Assembly (NCBI GenBank): GCA_029262735.1
Contig: JAJCYY010000024.1
Location: 1-61,202, forward strand
Direction of reading: 5' to 3'
Length of the DNA: 61,202 bases
Source of the DNA: Chloroflexota bacterium
GTDB taxonomy: Bacteria > Chloroflexota > Dehalococcoidia > Lucifugimonadales > Lucifugimonadaceae
A program made the translations under genes and the position numbers. The stretch's first letter is position 1. Every line of letters starts with the position of its first letter. Below, in pieces: positions 15,786 through 24,543 of the stretch. The notes below the pieces were generated by a model, which was not told the DNA's origin, searched no databases, and was given only the letters and a program-made list of their open reading frames with translations.

Positions 15786-16409
15786 CTATTCAGTCGGCTC
15801 CGGAGTAGACCGGCCCGCTTCCCTGTAAGCGGCGATAAACCTCTGCGCTGCGCTCAGTGGTGTGCCGACGCCAAGCACCCAGAGCGCCCAGACCGGCTGT
15901 CCCACCAGCAGCAGCACAACCATGATCACCACTCGTTCAGGTCGTGTGAGAAAGCCTTCTGTGCCCTTGTAACCCAGGCCTTCCGCTCTTGCGCGTACGT
16001 AGCTAACAAGAAGTGATCCAGCGGTTGCGACCAGGGCTAGAATCACGGCCGTCTGATTGGCATTCTCCGGCTGGGAATAGTAGACGACCAGCCCGAGGAG
16101 CACGGCAACTTCTGAAACCCTGTCCAGGACCGAATCCATCAGGGCACCCTGCGGACCTACCGTGCCGGTTCGTCGTGCGATTCCGCCGTCCAACATATCG
16201 AAGGTAGCGCCCAGGAGGACGAGAATTCCAGCTATCCAGAATTCGCCATACCCTGCCAGTACAGCACCAGCGGCAGCCAGGCCAACTCCAATCAATGTCG
16301 CGCCGTTGGCAGAAACGCCCAGCTTAATCAACGCGTTGGAAACCGGCTCCTCGAACCATCGGGAGACGGTGCGGCGCAGCGCATACCTTGTCGTCTGAAG
16401 ATCTGCCAA
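15786..16409 (-). CDS. CDP-alcohol phosphatidyltransferase, probable phosphatidylinositol-phosphate synthase
   Basis: This is a 207-residue membrane enzyme with about five or six helices. The full CDP-alcohol signature is present: D71-x2-DG-x2-AR, then G88, D92 and D96 (DMLDGGIARRTG to GALMDSVLD). The family joins CDP-diacylglycerol to an alcohol. Being last in an operon with inositol-phosphate synthase and a PimA-like mannosyltransferase argues for inositol-1-phosphate as acceptor, as in actinobacterial and archaeal PIP synthases. PgsA-type glycerol-phosphate transfer cannot be excluded from sequence alone. It uses a TTG start, and the stop nearly abuts the convergent phosphodiesterase. Confidence 0.85.
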   Translation of the reverse strand: MADLQTTRYALRRTVSRWFEEPVSNALIKLGVSANGATLIGVGLAAAGAVLAGYGEFWIAGILVLLGATFDMLDGGIARRTGTVGPQGALMDSVLDRVSEVAVLLGLVVYYSQPENANQTAVILALVATAGSLLVSYVRARAEGLGYKGTEGFLTRPERVVIMVVLLLVGQPVWALWVLGVGTPLSAAQRFIAAYREAGRSTPEPTE

Positions 16410-16459
16410 TTGTGTATGGATGTGGCCCAGGGCCGACCGGCTAAAACTCTCGGAAATGG

Positions 16460-17614
16460 CTAACCGCGGTAGAGAGCGGGCGGCACCGGGTGCCGCTGCA
16501 AGACCGACTCATAGTAGCTGAGAACTTGATCGGCAATGCGAGGCCAGTTGTACTGCCTGGCGCTTGTTCCGCCGTTTACTCCCATCAGAGTCCGATCTCC
16601 CGGATTCTGAATCATGCGCTCAATAGCAGTGGCGATAGCGCGTTCGCTTTTTGGCTCTACCAGGAGCCCCTGCCGTCCATCCTGCATCACAGCCCTGAAT
16701 CCTGGGATGTTTGAGGCTACAACCGGGGTACCGGCCGCCATAGCCTCGACCACAATCATCCCGAAGCTCTCTTTGCCCGTGTTCGGCGCGCAGAAGATAT
16801 CTGCGTGCTGATAGTAGCCGGGCAAGTCGTCATCCGAGACAGGACCAACGAAGATCACATCGTCTATTCCGCGCTCGCCCATCATCCCGTACGAATCTCG
16901 ATCCGGGACGCCTGACCCGCCGACGATGAGCCTCAACCTCGGGTAGCGCCACTTCAGCCGCGAGTACGCGCCGAGAAGATACTTCAGGCCTTTGCGCTTC
17001 TCGGCCATTCTTCCAACGAAGAACAGGTTAATAGCGTCCTCTTTGTACACTGTCGGTTTAGGAGCGTGAGTCGAGAAATGTTCGTAGTGAACACCGTTGG
17101 GGATGATCGTGTAGTCGCCGGGAAAGTACCTGTTCGCGAAGTACCTGGCCGGCTCCGAAACCGCAATCCTGCCGCTAAGTCTGACGGCGCCTTTCTTCAG
17201 CACCGGCTTCCAGAAGATGTATCCCCTGCCCGGCCCTTCGTTGAAGGCGTGAAAGGTTCCGACGGTTGGCGATGGTGAGTAGTAACTCGCCATCAGTCCA
17301 AACATCGGCATTAGAGGCTCATGAATATGAACTACGTCGAAGTTCTGATCTTCGAGAACGCTCATCAGCTTTCGCTGATACCAGATGCTCAAGGATATGC
17401 GTGCAACGGAGCCCGCGGTGACAAACGGCACGGTTCGCCCAAACGTCTCAAGAGGAGCCGAACGCAGGTCGTATACAGACTCGTTCCCTGTGCAGGGTGC
17501 AAGCACCCGCACGTCGTGCCCCTGGTCAATCAGCGCGTTAGAGAGCTCAACAACGTGCGTCTGCACTCCACCTCGAATGGCGAAGTCGTACGGCGATACC
17601 ATCGCGATCTTCAT
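16460..17614 (-). CDS. pimA: GT4 glycosyltransferase, PimA-like phosphatidylinositol mannosyltransferase
   Basis: This is a 384-residue GT-B enzyme. The N-terminal domain opens KIAMVSPYDFAIRGGVQTHV, with the Gly-rich acceptor loop and the VELSNALIDQGHDVRVL helix. The hinge has HIHEPLMPMFGLMA and the donor domain has FVGRMAEKRKGLKYLLGAY. The EX7E segment is ESFGMIVVEAMAAGTPVVAS, where GDP-mannose would bind. These blocks match PimA-like proteins that add the first mannose to phosphatidylinositol on the inner membrane face. The context between ino1 and the lipid synthase strengthens this call. Other nucleotide-sugar donors remain possible. Confidence 0.85.
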   Translation of the reverse strand: MKIAMVSPYDFAIRGGVQTHVVELSNALIDQGHDVRVLAPCTGNESVYDLRSAPLETFGRTVPFVTAGSVARISLSIWYQRKLMSVLEDQNFDVVHIHEPLMPMFGLMASYYSPSPTVGTFHAFNEGPGRGYIFWKPVLKKGAVRLSGRIAVSEPARYFANRYFPGDYTIIPNGVHYEHFSTHAPKPTVYKEDAINLFFVGRMAEKRKGLKYLLGAYSRLKWRYPRLRLIVGGSGVPDRDSYGMMGERGIDDVIFVGPVSDDDLPGYYQHADIFCAPNTGKESFGMIVVEAMAAGTPVVASNIPGFRAVMQDGRQGLLVEPKSERAIATAIERMIQNPGDRTLMGVNGGTSARQYNWPRIADQVLSYYESVLQRHPVPPALYRG

Positions 17615-17690
17615 CGTGCCCCCTGCAAAGCTGATGAATCACGCCGCAGTCCATTCCGGAATACGGCCGTCATGGGCACATCTTAGCCGT

Positions 17691-18830
17691 TTACTTCGAT
17701 TTCTTCGAGGTGCGCTTGCTGGCAGACGGTGTGTCTTTTGAGTTTCCACCGGGTACGTGGGTCTCTGCATACTCCTCAACCGATCTGCGCGCATCGTCGT
17801 CCCGCATCTGCGTTAGCGGTGATTTCATGAAATAGGCAGAAGCGCCGAGGACCGGACCGGCGTGACCCTTGTCCAGCGCTATCTTTGCACTGCGAATGGC
17901 GTCGACCGCCACACCGGCTGAGTTAGGACTGTCCTCAACCTCCAGTTTCAGTTCGACGTTCAGCGGCACATCACCCCATGACGTGCCCTCAAGCCGAATA
18001 TAGGCCCACTTGCGGTCAGTGAGCCACGGAACGTGGTCAGACGGACCGATGTGAACATCGTCCGTGGGCAGTTCCTTCTCGAGCTGTGACTGCACCGACT
18101 GCGTCTTCGAGATCTTCTTCGATGTAAGCCGCTTGCGCTCCAGCATGTTGTAAAAGTCGGTGTTTCCGCCGAAATTTAGCTGGTAAGTGCGGTCAAGCCT
18201 GACGCCGCGGTCCTCGAACAACCGGGCAAGAACGCGGTGGACGATCGTTGCACCGACCTGCGACTTGATGTCATCGCCGACTATCGGCAGACCTTTGTCT
18301 TCAAATCGCTTTGGCCAGTATCCAGTCTTGTCACCGCCAATGAAGACAGGAATGCAGTTCACGAATGCGCAGCCCGCTGCCAGCACCTGCTCGACGTACC
18401 ACTTTGTCGCTTGCTCAGAGCCGACCGGAAGATAGTTGATTACTACATCGACGTTGCGATCTCGCAGGATCCCGACGATGTCATCGGTCGCCCCGGGCGC
18501 AGGCTCGATCACATCGGCGAGGTATTCGCCAATACCGTCGTGCGTCATGCCTCGGCTAACAGTTACACCGGTCTTTGGCACATCGTGAAACTGGACTGCG
18601 TTGTTGTTCTTGGAAACGAGGGCGTCGGACAGGTCTTTTCCGACCTTCTCCGTGTCAACATCAAATGCAGCGACCACGTCGATGTCACCAATTGCGTAGC
18701 CGCCCAGTACGTTGTGCATTACTCCGGGCACTTTCGTTTCGCCGTCCACTTCTGCGTATTTGTAGATTCCCTGCACGAGTGAAGAAGCACAGTTTCCGGC
18801 GCCGATGATCGCCACATTTATCTTGCCCAT
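17691..18830 (-). CDS. ino1: Inositol-3-phosphate synthase (actinobacterial/archaeal type)
   Basis: This enzyme converts glucose-6-phosphate to myo-inositol-3-phosphate with bound NAD. The 379-residue chain begins [20 protein letters not shown], the Rossmann nucleotide loop. [65 protein letters not shown] and [14 protein letters not shown] are the conserved catalytic and tetramer blocks. The last 30 residues are polar and basic (SKRTSKKSK). It heads the three-gene lipid operon, with gaps of 76 and 50 bases to the following genes. Actinobacterial-type synthases are soluble tetramers. Confidence 0.95.
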   Translation of the reverse strand: MGKINVAIIGAGNCASSLVQGIYKYAEVDGETKVPGVMHNVLGGYAIGDIDVVAAFDVDTEKVGKDLSDALVSKNNNAVQFHDVPKTGVTVSRGMTHDGIGEYLADVIEPAPGATDDIVGILRDRNVDVVINYLPVGSEQATKWYVEQVLAAGCAFVNCIPVFIGGDKTGYWPKRFEDKGLPIVGDDIKSQVGATIVHRVLARLFEDRGVRLDRTYQLNFGGNTDFYNMLERKRLTSKKISKTQSVQSQLEKELPTDDVHIGPSDHVPWLTDRKWAYIRLEGTSWGDVPLNVELKLEVEDSPNSAGVAVDAIRSAKIALDKGHAGPVLGASAYFMKSPLTQMRDDDARRSVEEYAETHVPGGNSKDTPSASKRTSKKSK

Positions 18831-19036
18831 ATCGGTTCGTCGCTCCGTATTTGCTGAATTGGTTGGCTCTGTTGGCAGTTGCTGAATTTGCGTTCAACGA
18901 CGCTCGACGCAAGTGGCGCGGACGTCTCGAACCAATCGAAGGCTAGCGCCAGTTCATAGGAACAGGGTGAACGAAAATCGCCTGTGCGAGGACCAGGGTT
19001 CCGCGATGTTCCAAAAGGCACAGATGGCCGGACAGT

Positions 19037-19999
19037 TCACACTTGAACTTGCACCGACTCAGATACTTGCTCCAGCGTCTGTGTTGGAATGAACGGATTG
19101 CTCCCGTTCCAGAGATAGTCGAAGTGATTTCTGAGCAGGCTGTGGTAGTCGGAGCCACCACTGACTCTAAACATCGGCACCAGCCCGTCGATACTCGCGC
19201 CCTCAGTTGCAGGATCGGTTCGGCCAAAGTGATACGTCTCGATGAACGCGCACCTGCCGGTCAACACCAGGTACGTTGAAGGCCAGTGATCGACGAACCG
19301 GACATCCACTCGGAACTTCCGGCTCTCTCGGCTGGCCTTCTTGAGCGATGCGATCACGTTGAGGCTGCGCCACGAATCGCCAAAAAGAGGTCCAGCCCGG
19401 AAAAGAGCGTCATCGGCAAACTGGTCTCCATCTTCAACGATCGTTCGCGCCCTGGCGAACTGACCAGTGGGGCTCACAAGGATTGCTCGAACGCTGATGG
19501 GCCGGTCATCCGACGCCATGCGCCGTAGGATCACAGCATGGTCCTTATCACCGAAGAACTCTCGCAGGCCGACACCCTGAAGCAGCACCTCTCCCTCGGC
19601 GTTCTCCAGCTCCTCCGCAATAGCCGCGGGGGTAGCCGGGTCAAGACGACGAGGCCCCAGAACACCTGAAATCCCATGCTCAACAGCGCCAGACGTAACC
19701 TCGTTAAGCTGGGCCAGCGCTGATTGAAGCTGTTCCTGGTTCTGGGCGTACACGCCGGATCTGTCCGCTCCACGGCGGTATTCGCCCAGGCCTGATGCCG
19801 GATGTGACTGAGTCTGTAGCCCTGTCGCTGTTCTCGCCGCATCAGCGGGATTCATCAGAGCACTTAGGGACTCGTCCGTGATGATCCACGTCTTGCCGAT
19901 GCGGCTGGCAGGGATGAGTCCCTGGCTGAGCCACTTGTAGACGGTTTTCTCGCTGACGTTCAGCCTGCGAGCCACATCGTGAACTTTTAGCCCGGCCAT
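19037..19999 (-). CDS. Excisionase-type HTH regulator with C-terminal effector domain
   Basis: In this 320-residue product, residues 3-50 are a MerR/excisionase-like winged helix (KVHDVARRLNVSEKTVYKWL, then GLIPASRIGKTWIITDESL). An Ala/Gln-rich linker follows. The C-terminal 190 residues (EELENAEGEVLLQGVGLREF to SLLRNHFDYLWNGSNPF) resemble the phospholipase-D-like regulatory domains attached to some transcription factors, without visible HKD motifs. A ligand-sensing role is inferred. It lies upstream of ino1 on the same strand with about 200 bases between, so it could control the lipid operon. An inverted repeat sits right before its start. Confidence 0.75.
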   Translation of the reverse strand: MAGLKVHDVARRLNVSEKTVYKWLSQGLIPASRIGKTWIITDESLSALMNPADAARTATGLQTQSHPASGLGEYRRGADRSGVYAQNQEQLQSALAQLNEVTSGAVEHGISGVLGPRRLDPATPAAIAEELENAEGEVLLQGVGLREFFGDKDHAVILRRMASDDRPISVRAILVSPTGQFARARTIVEDGDQFADDALFRAGPLFGDSWRSLNVIASLKKASRESRKFRVDVRFVDHWPSTYLVLTGRCAFIETYHFGRTDPATEGASIDGLVPMFRVSGGSDYHSLLRNHFDYLWNGSNPFIPTQTLEQVSESVQVQV

Positions 20000-20010
20000 A
20001 CCTATTATTC

Positions 20011-20045
20011 CTGTATTTTCCTATAAAGTAATAGAAAGTATACAG
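20011..20045. promoter_or_regulatory. AT-rich imperfect inverted repeat, candidate operator of the HTH regulator
   Basis: CTGTATTTTCCTAT on the left mirrors ATAGAAAGTATACAG on the right: CTGTAT/ATACAG, TTTC/GAAA and CTAT/ATAG pair with one offset base. It begins 11 bases upstream of the regulator's ATG, and TATACT on the minus strand could be its -10 box. Autoregulation is the simplest reading. Confidence 0.5.
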
Positions 20046-20127
20046 AAATCTAGGGATATCGAGAATAACTGATCCAGATTTAGACGTACGCAGAATCTGA
20101 CCGCACTGTCCGCGGTCAGTTTTGCTG

Positions 20128-21021
20128 TTACCTGCCGTCGATCACAACGTCGGCTTCGCTCTCCTGCAACCGAACTACAACCGCAACCGCCTCTTCACTC
20201 CAACCTTCGTCCAGCGCCGCTGCAAGCCGTCCCTTTGCAACCGAAGTGACGGGCATCGGAATATCAAGCTGAGCAGCCAGCTCTATCGCAAGTCGCACAT
20301 CTTTGTGGCCGAGCGAGAGCATGAATCCCGGCGAGAAGTCGCGCTGCATAACGGAATCTTTCCACTGCGCGAGGGTTGCGCTGTCACCGGAACTTGCAGA
20401 GACGACGTCGAAAAGTGTTGATGCATCCACACCCGCCTTCACGCCCATGCTGAACGCTTCGGCGACCACCACATTCGTCGACATTCCGATCAGGTTGTTC
20501 ACAAGCTTGGTCACCGAACCGGCGCCGATCTCCCCACACCTGTACAACTTATCCGGGTCGCCGATAGCTGCCAACACAGGTAACGCATCCTCGAAGTCCT
20601 CGGCCGTACCGCCAATCATCAAGCTCAGGTTGCCCGCTTCGGCGCCCCAAACGCCCCCACTCACCGGAGCGTCTATGAACCGCTTGCCCGAAGATCTAGC
20701 CTCATCGTCAATTGCTTTCGCTGTGTCCGGGCCGATAGTGCTCAGGTCGATGCCGAGCGCGCCACGCTCAAGCCTGGCCAGCAGGCCGTTTTCGCCCTGC
20801 CAGACATCGGACACCTCGGCTGGGCCTGGCAGGGACGTGAACACGAACTCAGCGCCGATTGCCACTCCGCCGGGCTCAGCCGCGGCACTTGCGCCAAGCT
20901 CAACCAGGATTTCAACGGCTTCCTGCCGCACGTCGTAAACCGTGACATCGTGACCGGCTCGCACCAGGTTCCGAGCCATGTGCTCGCCCATTCGACCGAG
21001 TCCGACAAACCCGACTTTCAT
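20128..21021 (-). CDS. Beta-hydroxyacid dehydrogenase (3-hydroxyisobutyrate dehydrogenase family)
   Basis: This is a 297-residue NAD(P)-dependent dehydrogenase of the HIBADH/tartronate semialdehyde reductase family. KVGFVGLGRMGEHMARNLVR is the Rossmann loop, FIDAPVSGGVWGAEAGNLSL the substrate loop, and GSVTKLVNNLIGMSTNVV carries the catalytic Lys. The C-terminal helix KDVRLAIELAAQLDIPMPV is typical. The actual hydroxyacid is unknown. GAGG precedes the ATG. It follows the gamma-glutamyltransferase gene with 24 bases between, suggesting co-transcription. Confidence 0.92.
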   Translation of the reverse strand: MKVGFVGLGRMGEHMARNLVRAGHDVTVYDVRQEAVEILVELGASAAAEPGGVAIGAEFVFTSLPGPAEVSDVWQGENGLLARLERGALGIDLSTIGPDTAKAIDDEARSSGKRFIDAPVSGGVWGAEAGNLSLMIGGTAEDFEDALPVLAAIGDPDKLYRCGEIGAGSVTKLVNNLIGMSTNVVVAEAFSMGVKAGVDASTLFDVVSASSGDSATLAQWKDSVMQRDFSPGFMLSLGHKDVRLAIELAAQLDIPMPVTSVAKGRLAAALDEGWSEEAVAVVVRLQESEADVVIDGR

Positions 21022-21045
21022 CTGTCGGACCTCCGTTTCCGTCCT

Positions 21046-22662
21046 TTACCAGCCGACCGCTTCTCCGTCTTTCCGAGGCTCGGATCCTGCAGTCAGGATT
21101 CCGGTTTCCGGATCGCGTGAGATCACCTGCCCGCCGCCGAACTCAGTCCGTTCGTAGTCTTTCAGCACATGCACGTCGTGTCCGCGCTTCCGCAAATCCG
21201 CAACCACGTTCGGATCGACATCTTCTTCGACGAGCACCGAGTTGTCTTCCTCGACCTTCACCTTGAACCTCAGCGCATCAAGCGCCTGCTGTGAGTCCAT
21301 GCCAAAGTCGACCATGTTCGAGACCACCTGGAGATGCCCCTGCGGCTGCACAAAACCGCCCATTACACCAAAGCTCATGTACATCTCGTCGCCCTTGGTC
21401 GCCATCGCCGGAATGATGGTCTGGAACGGACGCTTCTTACCCTGGAGATAGTTGAGGTGGTCCGGGTCGAATGAGAAAAGCGAGCCGCGGTTCTGGAGTG
21501 CAATTCCAGTGGTCGGCGCTATCAGACCAGTCCCAAATCCCGCGAAAAGGCTGTTGATGAGGGAACAGGCGTTGCCTTCACCGTCGACGGCGGTAACGTA
21601 CACCGTATCTGCGCCGCCCATAGGGTCGCCGTAAGAGACGTTGGGGTCCGCCTGAGTGCCGCTTATCGCGGCGCGGCGACGATCTGCGTAATCGTCCGAA
21701 AGCAGCGGTCCGATTGGCACTTCGACCATTCGCGGGTCGGCAACATACTGCAGCGCGTCTGCATAGCCGCGGCGCATCGACTCGATGAGGTAGTGGTACC
21801 TGTCGGGTGATTGCGGTCCCATTGAGCCAATATCGAATCCTTTGGCGATATTCAGTGCGATCAGGGCGGCGATGCCCTGCCCATTCGGCGGACACTCCCA
21901 GACCTTCACTCCCCGATAATCGACCGAGATTGCATCGTCCCAGTCCGAGTGATGTTCTGCCAGGTCCTTCTCGGTAAGCCAGCCACCCAGACCCTGCACG
22001 TAGTCGGCAATCTTCTTAGCGATCTCACCCTTGTAGAAAGCGTCACGACCGCCCTCGGAAATCGCCTGCAGACTTCTGCCAAGCTGTGGCAGCTTCACGA
22101 ACTCGCCTTTTTTCGGCGGCCGACCGTTCACTGGCATCATCTCGACACCGGACGGCTGGAAACTCAGCTTCTCCCTGGAGTTCTGCCAGCCATTTGAGAT
22201 TATGTCCGACACGCCATAGCCGTTCAGCGCGTAGTCGATCGCAGGAGCCAGCACTTCCCGGAACGACATACGGCCATAGTGTTCGAGCGCGGTGTGCCAG
22301 CCGTCAACAGTGCCAGGAACGCTCACCGCGAACCACGAGCCGGGGCCATCGTTTGGAATCGAATCGAACCCGGCCTTGCGGACATCCTCAACGTTCGCGG
22401 CTGAGGCCTGCCTGCCAGACCCGTTGAGCGCTACGACCTTCCGCTCCTTCGCGTTCCAGATCAGCGCGAACATGTCACCGCCGATGCCGGTGGATCCGGG
22501 CTCGACTACGTTCAACGTCGCGGCGGCGGCCACGGCGGCATCAACGGCATTCCCGCCGTCCAGCAGCATGCGCAGTCCGGCCTGGGCAGCAAGTGGCTGA
22601 CTTGTAGCAACTGATCCATTGCGGGTTAACACGGCTGATCGACGGGATTTGAAGAAGCTCAT
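21046..22662 (-). CDS. ggt: Gamma-glutamyltransferase family hydrolase
   Basis: This is an Ntn-hydrolase of 538 residues that self-cleaves into two chains. GLRMLLDGGNAVDAAVAAAA and STGIGGDMFALIWN are the start of the large chain. The probable nucleophile is T353 in GGADTVYVTAVDGEGNACSL, the position corresponding to TTHYSVVD in classical enzymes. FGVMGGFVQPQGHLQVVSNM is the oxyanion and substrate loop. There is no signal peptide, so it is probably cytoplasmic, unlike many GGTs. It may act on glutathione-like peptides or on acylated amino acids (cephalosporin-acylase-like). It is the first gene of a pair with the hydroxyacid dehydrogenase. Confidence 0.92.
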   Translation of the reverse strand: MSFFKSRRSAVLTRNGSVATSQPLAAQAGLRMLLDGGNAVDAAVAAAATLNVVEPGSTGIGGDMFALIWNAKERKVVALNGSGRQASAANVEDVRKAGFDSIPNDGPGSWFAVSVPGTVDGWHTALEHYGRMSFREVLAPAIDYALNGYGVSDIISNGWQNSREKLSFQPSGVEMMPVNGRPPKKGEFVKLPQLGRSLQAISEGGRDAFYKGEIAKKIADYVQGLGGWLTEKDLAEHHSDWDDAISVDYRGVKVWECPPNGQGIAALIALNIAKGFDIGSMGPQSPDRYHYLIESMRRGYADALQYVADPRMVEVPIGPLLSDDYADRRRAAISGTQADPNVSYGDPMGGADTVYVTAVDGEGNACSLINSLFAGFGTGLIAPTTGIALQNRGSLFSFDPDHLNYLQGKKRPFQTIIPAMATKGDEMYMSFGVMGGFVQPQGHLQVVSNMVDFGMDSQQALDALRFKVKVEEDNSVLVEEDVDPNVVADLRKRGHDVHVLKDYERTEFGGGQVISRDPETGILTAGSEPRKDGEAVGW

Positions 22663-22898
22663 ACGAATCTCTTTCAGAGCGAATACCAGGTTGTCCAGAA
22701 CGACAATAGCTCAATCTGTGCCGAATCGATTTGGTCCAAAACCATAGTCCGGCCAAACTTTGCCTGTCCCGGCGCATCGTACCATTCTGCCGTGCCGAAA
22801 ACTGAAGGTCGATGATGGGCTGGTAGAACTCGTACTATGAGCCACGCATATCATTCCGTTGTGATCACACCCTCAATAACACGAATGAGAACGAAAAA

Positions 22899-23975
22899 TT
22901 GAATAACTCACGCCCCATCGTTGGCCTCGCCTCGACCAGGCAAGTTCGAGATACCTACATCGGCCCAGCTGATCTTGCGCGGTTGGAACAGATTGCTGAT
23001 TTTCGCTGGCAGGAGTTCAACGAGGACTCCAGTTGGGACGAAGCGCCGCAAACGGCTCCCGAAGTCCAGGCGCAACTTACCGAATTCGCGCGAGATTTGG
23101 ACGCGCTTATCGTCTGTCACGGCTCACCGCGCATCGGACCGGAAGTATTCTCGGCGGTCGAGAGACTGACCCTCGTTGGCGAATTGGAAGGGGACAGATT
23201 CGCCCGGCGCATCGATGTTGAAGCTGCCCGCAAACATGGCAGCAGAGCCGTGGACACGACTCACGGCTCGTCGTATCCGGTCTCTGAGTGGGCCCTTGGG
23301 ATGATGCTTATTGGGCTGCGTAATGCCGGAACTCACTTCCGCAAAATGATCGCTGGCGAGCACTGGGGGACGCCCGAACAGCGTTCAACAGCGAGCGAGT
23401 TCGCGATGAACCAGGAACTAACGGGCAAAAAGGTTGGACTGATAGGCGGTGGATTCATTGCCCGACGTCTGATCGAGCTGTTAAAGCCGTTTCGGACAGA
23501 GATCTTCGTCCATGATCCGTATATCGGTGCCGATGTGGCTTATGCATATGACTTCACTCTCACCTCGCTTGAAAACGTCATGTCTCTCCCAGACATCGTC
23601 GTATGCCTTGTCCCAATCACACCCGGTACGCACGGAATGTTAGGCGCCCATGAGTTCGCGAAGATGCGCTCAGGATCGGTGTTCGTCAACGTCTCGAGAG
23701 GTGCCGTTGTCCAGTCCGACGCGCTGATCGAGCGACTGCGGAGCGGAGATATCGTTGCTTGCCTTGACGTGTTCGACCCGGAACCGGTGCCAGTCGATTC
23801 TTCAGTGCGGTCGATGCCGAACGTTTTCCTGACACCGCACATCGCCGGTACGACGCTGCGCGGGGCTACGAGGTTCTTCGAGGAGATGGTCAACGAGCTT
23901 GAAAGACACTTCGCAGGACATGAAACACTGTTTGATCTGACGCCCCAGACGATGTCGAACCGTCGAGGCGAGTAG
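22899..23975 (+). CDS. D-2-hydroxyacid dehydrogenase family protein
   Basis: The 358-residue product has the usual NAD-domain features. The Rossmann loop is KKVGLIGGGFIARRLIELL, GSVFVNVSRGAVVQSDALIE carries the catalytic Arg, VACLDVFDPEPVP carries the Glu, and NVFLTPHIAGTT carries the catalytic His. The N-terminal substrate domain is less conserved. It oxidises or reduces a 2-hydroxy/2-keto acid of unknown identity. It starts at TTG and is divergent from ggt across 236 bases, where I could not single out a promoter. Confidence 0.9.
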   Translation: MNNSRPIVGLASTRQVRDTYIGPADLARLEQIADFRWQEFNEDSSWDEAPQTAPEVQAQLTEFARDLDALIVCHGSPRIGPEVFSAVERLTLVGELEGDRFARRIDVEAARKHGSRAVDTTHGSSYPVSEWALGMMLIGLRNAGTHFRKMIAGEHWGTPEQRSTASEFAMNQELTGKKVGLIGGGFIARRLIELLKPFRTEIFVHDPYIGADVAYAYDFTLTSLENVMSLPDIVVCLVPITPGTHGMLGAHEFAKMRSGSVFVNVSRGAVVQSDALIERLRSGDIVACLDVFDPEPVPVDSSVRSMPNVFLTPHIAGTTLRGATRFFEEMVNELERHFAGHETLFDLTPQTMSNRRGE

Positions 23976-24092
23976 TCTTAGTCAGGATGACACCTTGTTC
24001 TCAATCAGCTACGAGCAGTGATCGTCGCAAGATAATCCGTGCTCAGGCATAATGCGCCGTTCAACCTGCAGCCAACCGCAGCCGGAGTCCTG

Positions 24093-24416
24093 ATGCCAAC
24101 CTTCTACTTCGAGCGTGAAGTCCGCACTCAGCAGTCTGAGTGCTATGCCATTCTTGAGGATGGTAAGCCGGTCGGCCGGCTTGACCTGCACTTCGCGCAC
24201 GGGATGGTGCATGGGACGCTCATCGTGGATGAGAGTGTGACCCAGGAAGGTATGCAGGAGCTGGTGACGATAGTCGATGAAGACATCATTGATGCCGTTG
24301 GCGTTGAGCGGGACGATTTTGTAGTCCACGTCCACCAGGGACGCGATCTGGGCGTATACGCCAACAACGAATTTGGACCGCCCGCCAACGGCAACGGAGG
24401 CCACTCCGGAGCATAG
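24093..24416 (+). CDS. Conserved-looking hypothetical protein
   Basis: The 107-residue product has alternating strand-like segments (TFYFEREVRTQQSECYAI, DGKPVGRLDLHFAHGMVHG, TLIVDESV). A helix-like QEGMQELVTIVDEDIIDAVG follows. It has neither signal peptide nor membrane helix. GGAGTCCTG before the ATG is a good ribosome site. I do not recognise the family. An equally long frame lies opposite but shows poor protein-like composition. Confidence 0.6.
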   Translation: MPTFYFEREVRTQQSECYAILEDGKPVGRLDLHFAHGMVHGTLIVDESVTQEGMQELVTIVDEDIIDAVGVERDDFVVHVHQGRDLGVYANNEFGPPANGNGGHSGA

Positions 24417-24543
24417 AGCGAGAGGTCACAAACGCAGGTGATCGCGCCGCCGTAGTTGCTGGGTCCAGTCAGCGCGAACGAGTATCTGCTCGCCTTGTCC
24501 GGTATCTGAAACTCGCCGGTACGCTGCATTTGTGCCGGATCTA

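Noticed and set aside
24009..24404. 131-codon frame opposite the small hypothetical gene
   Set aside because: Composition is less protein-like and no ribosome site is seen. The plus-strand frame has a good GGAG.
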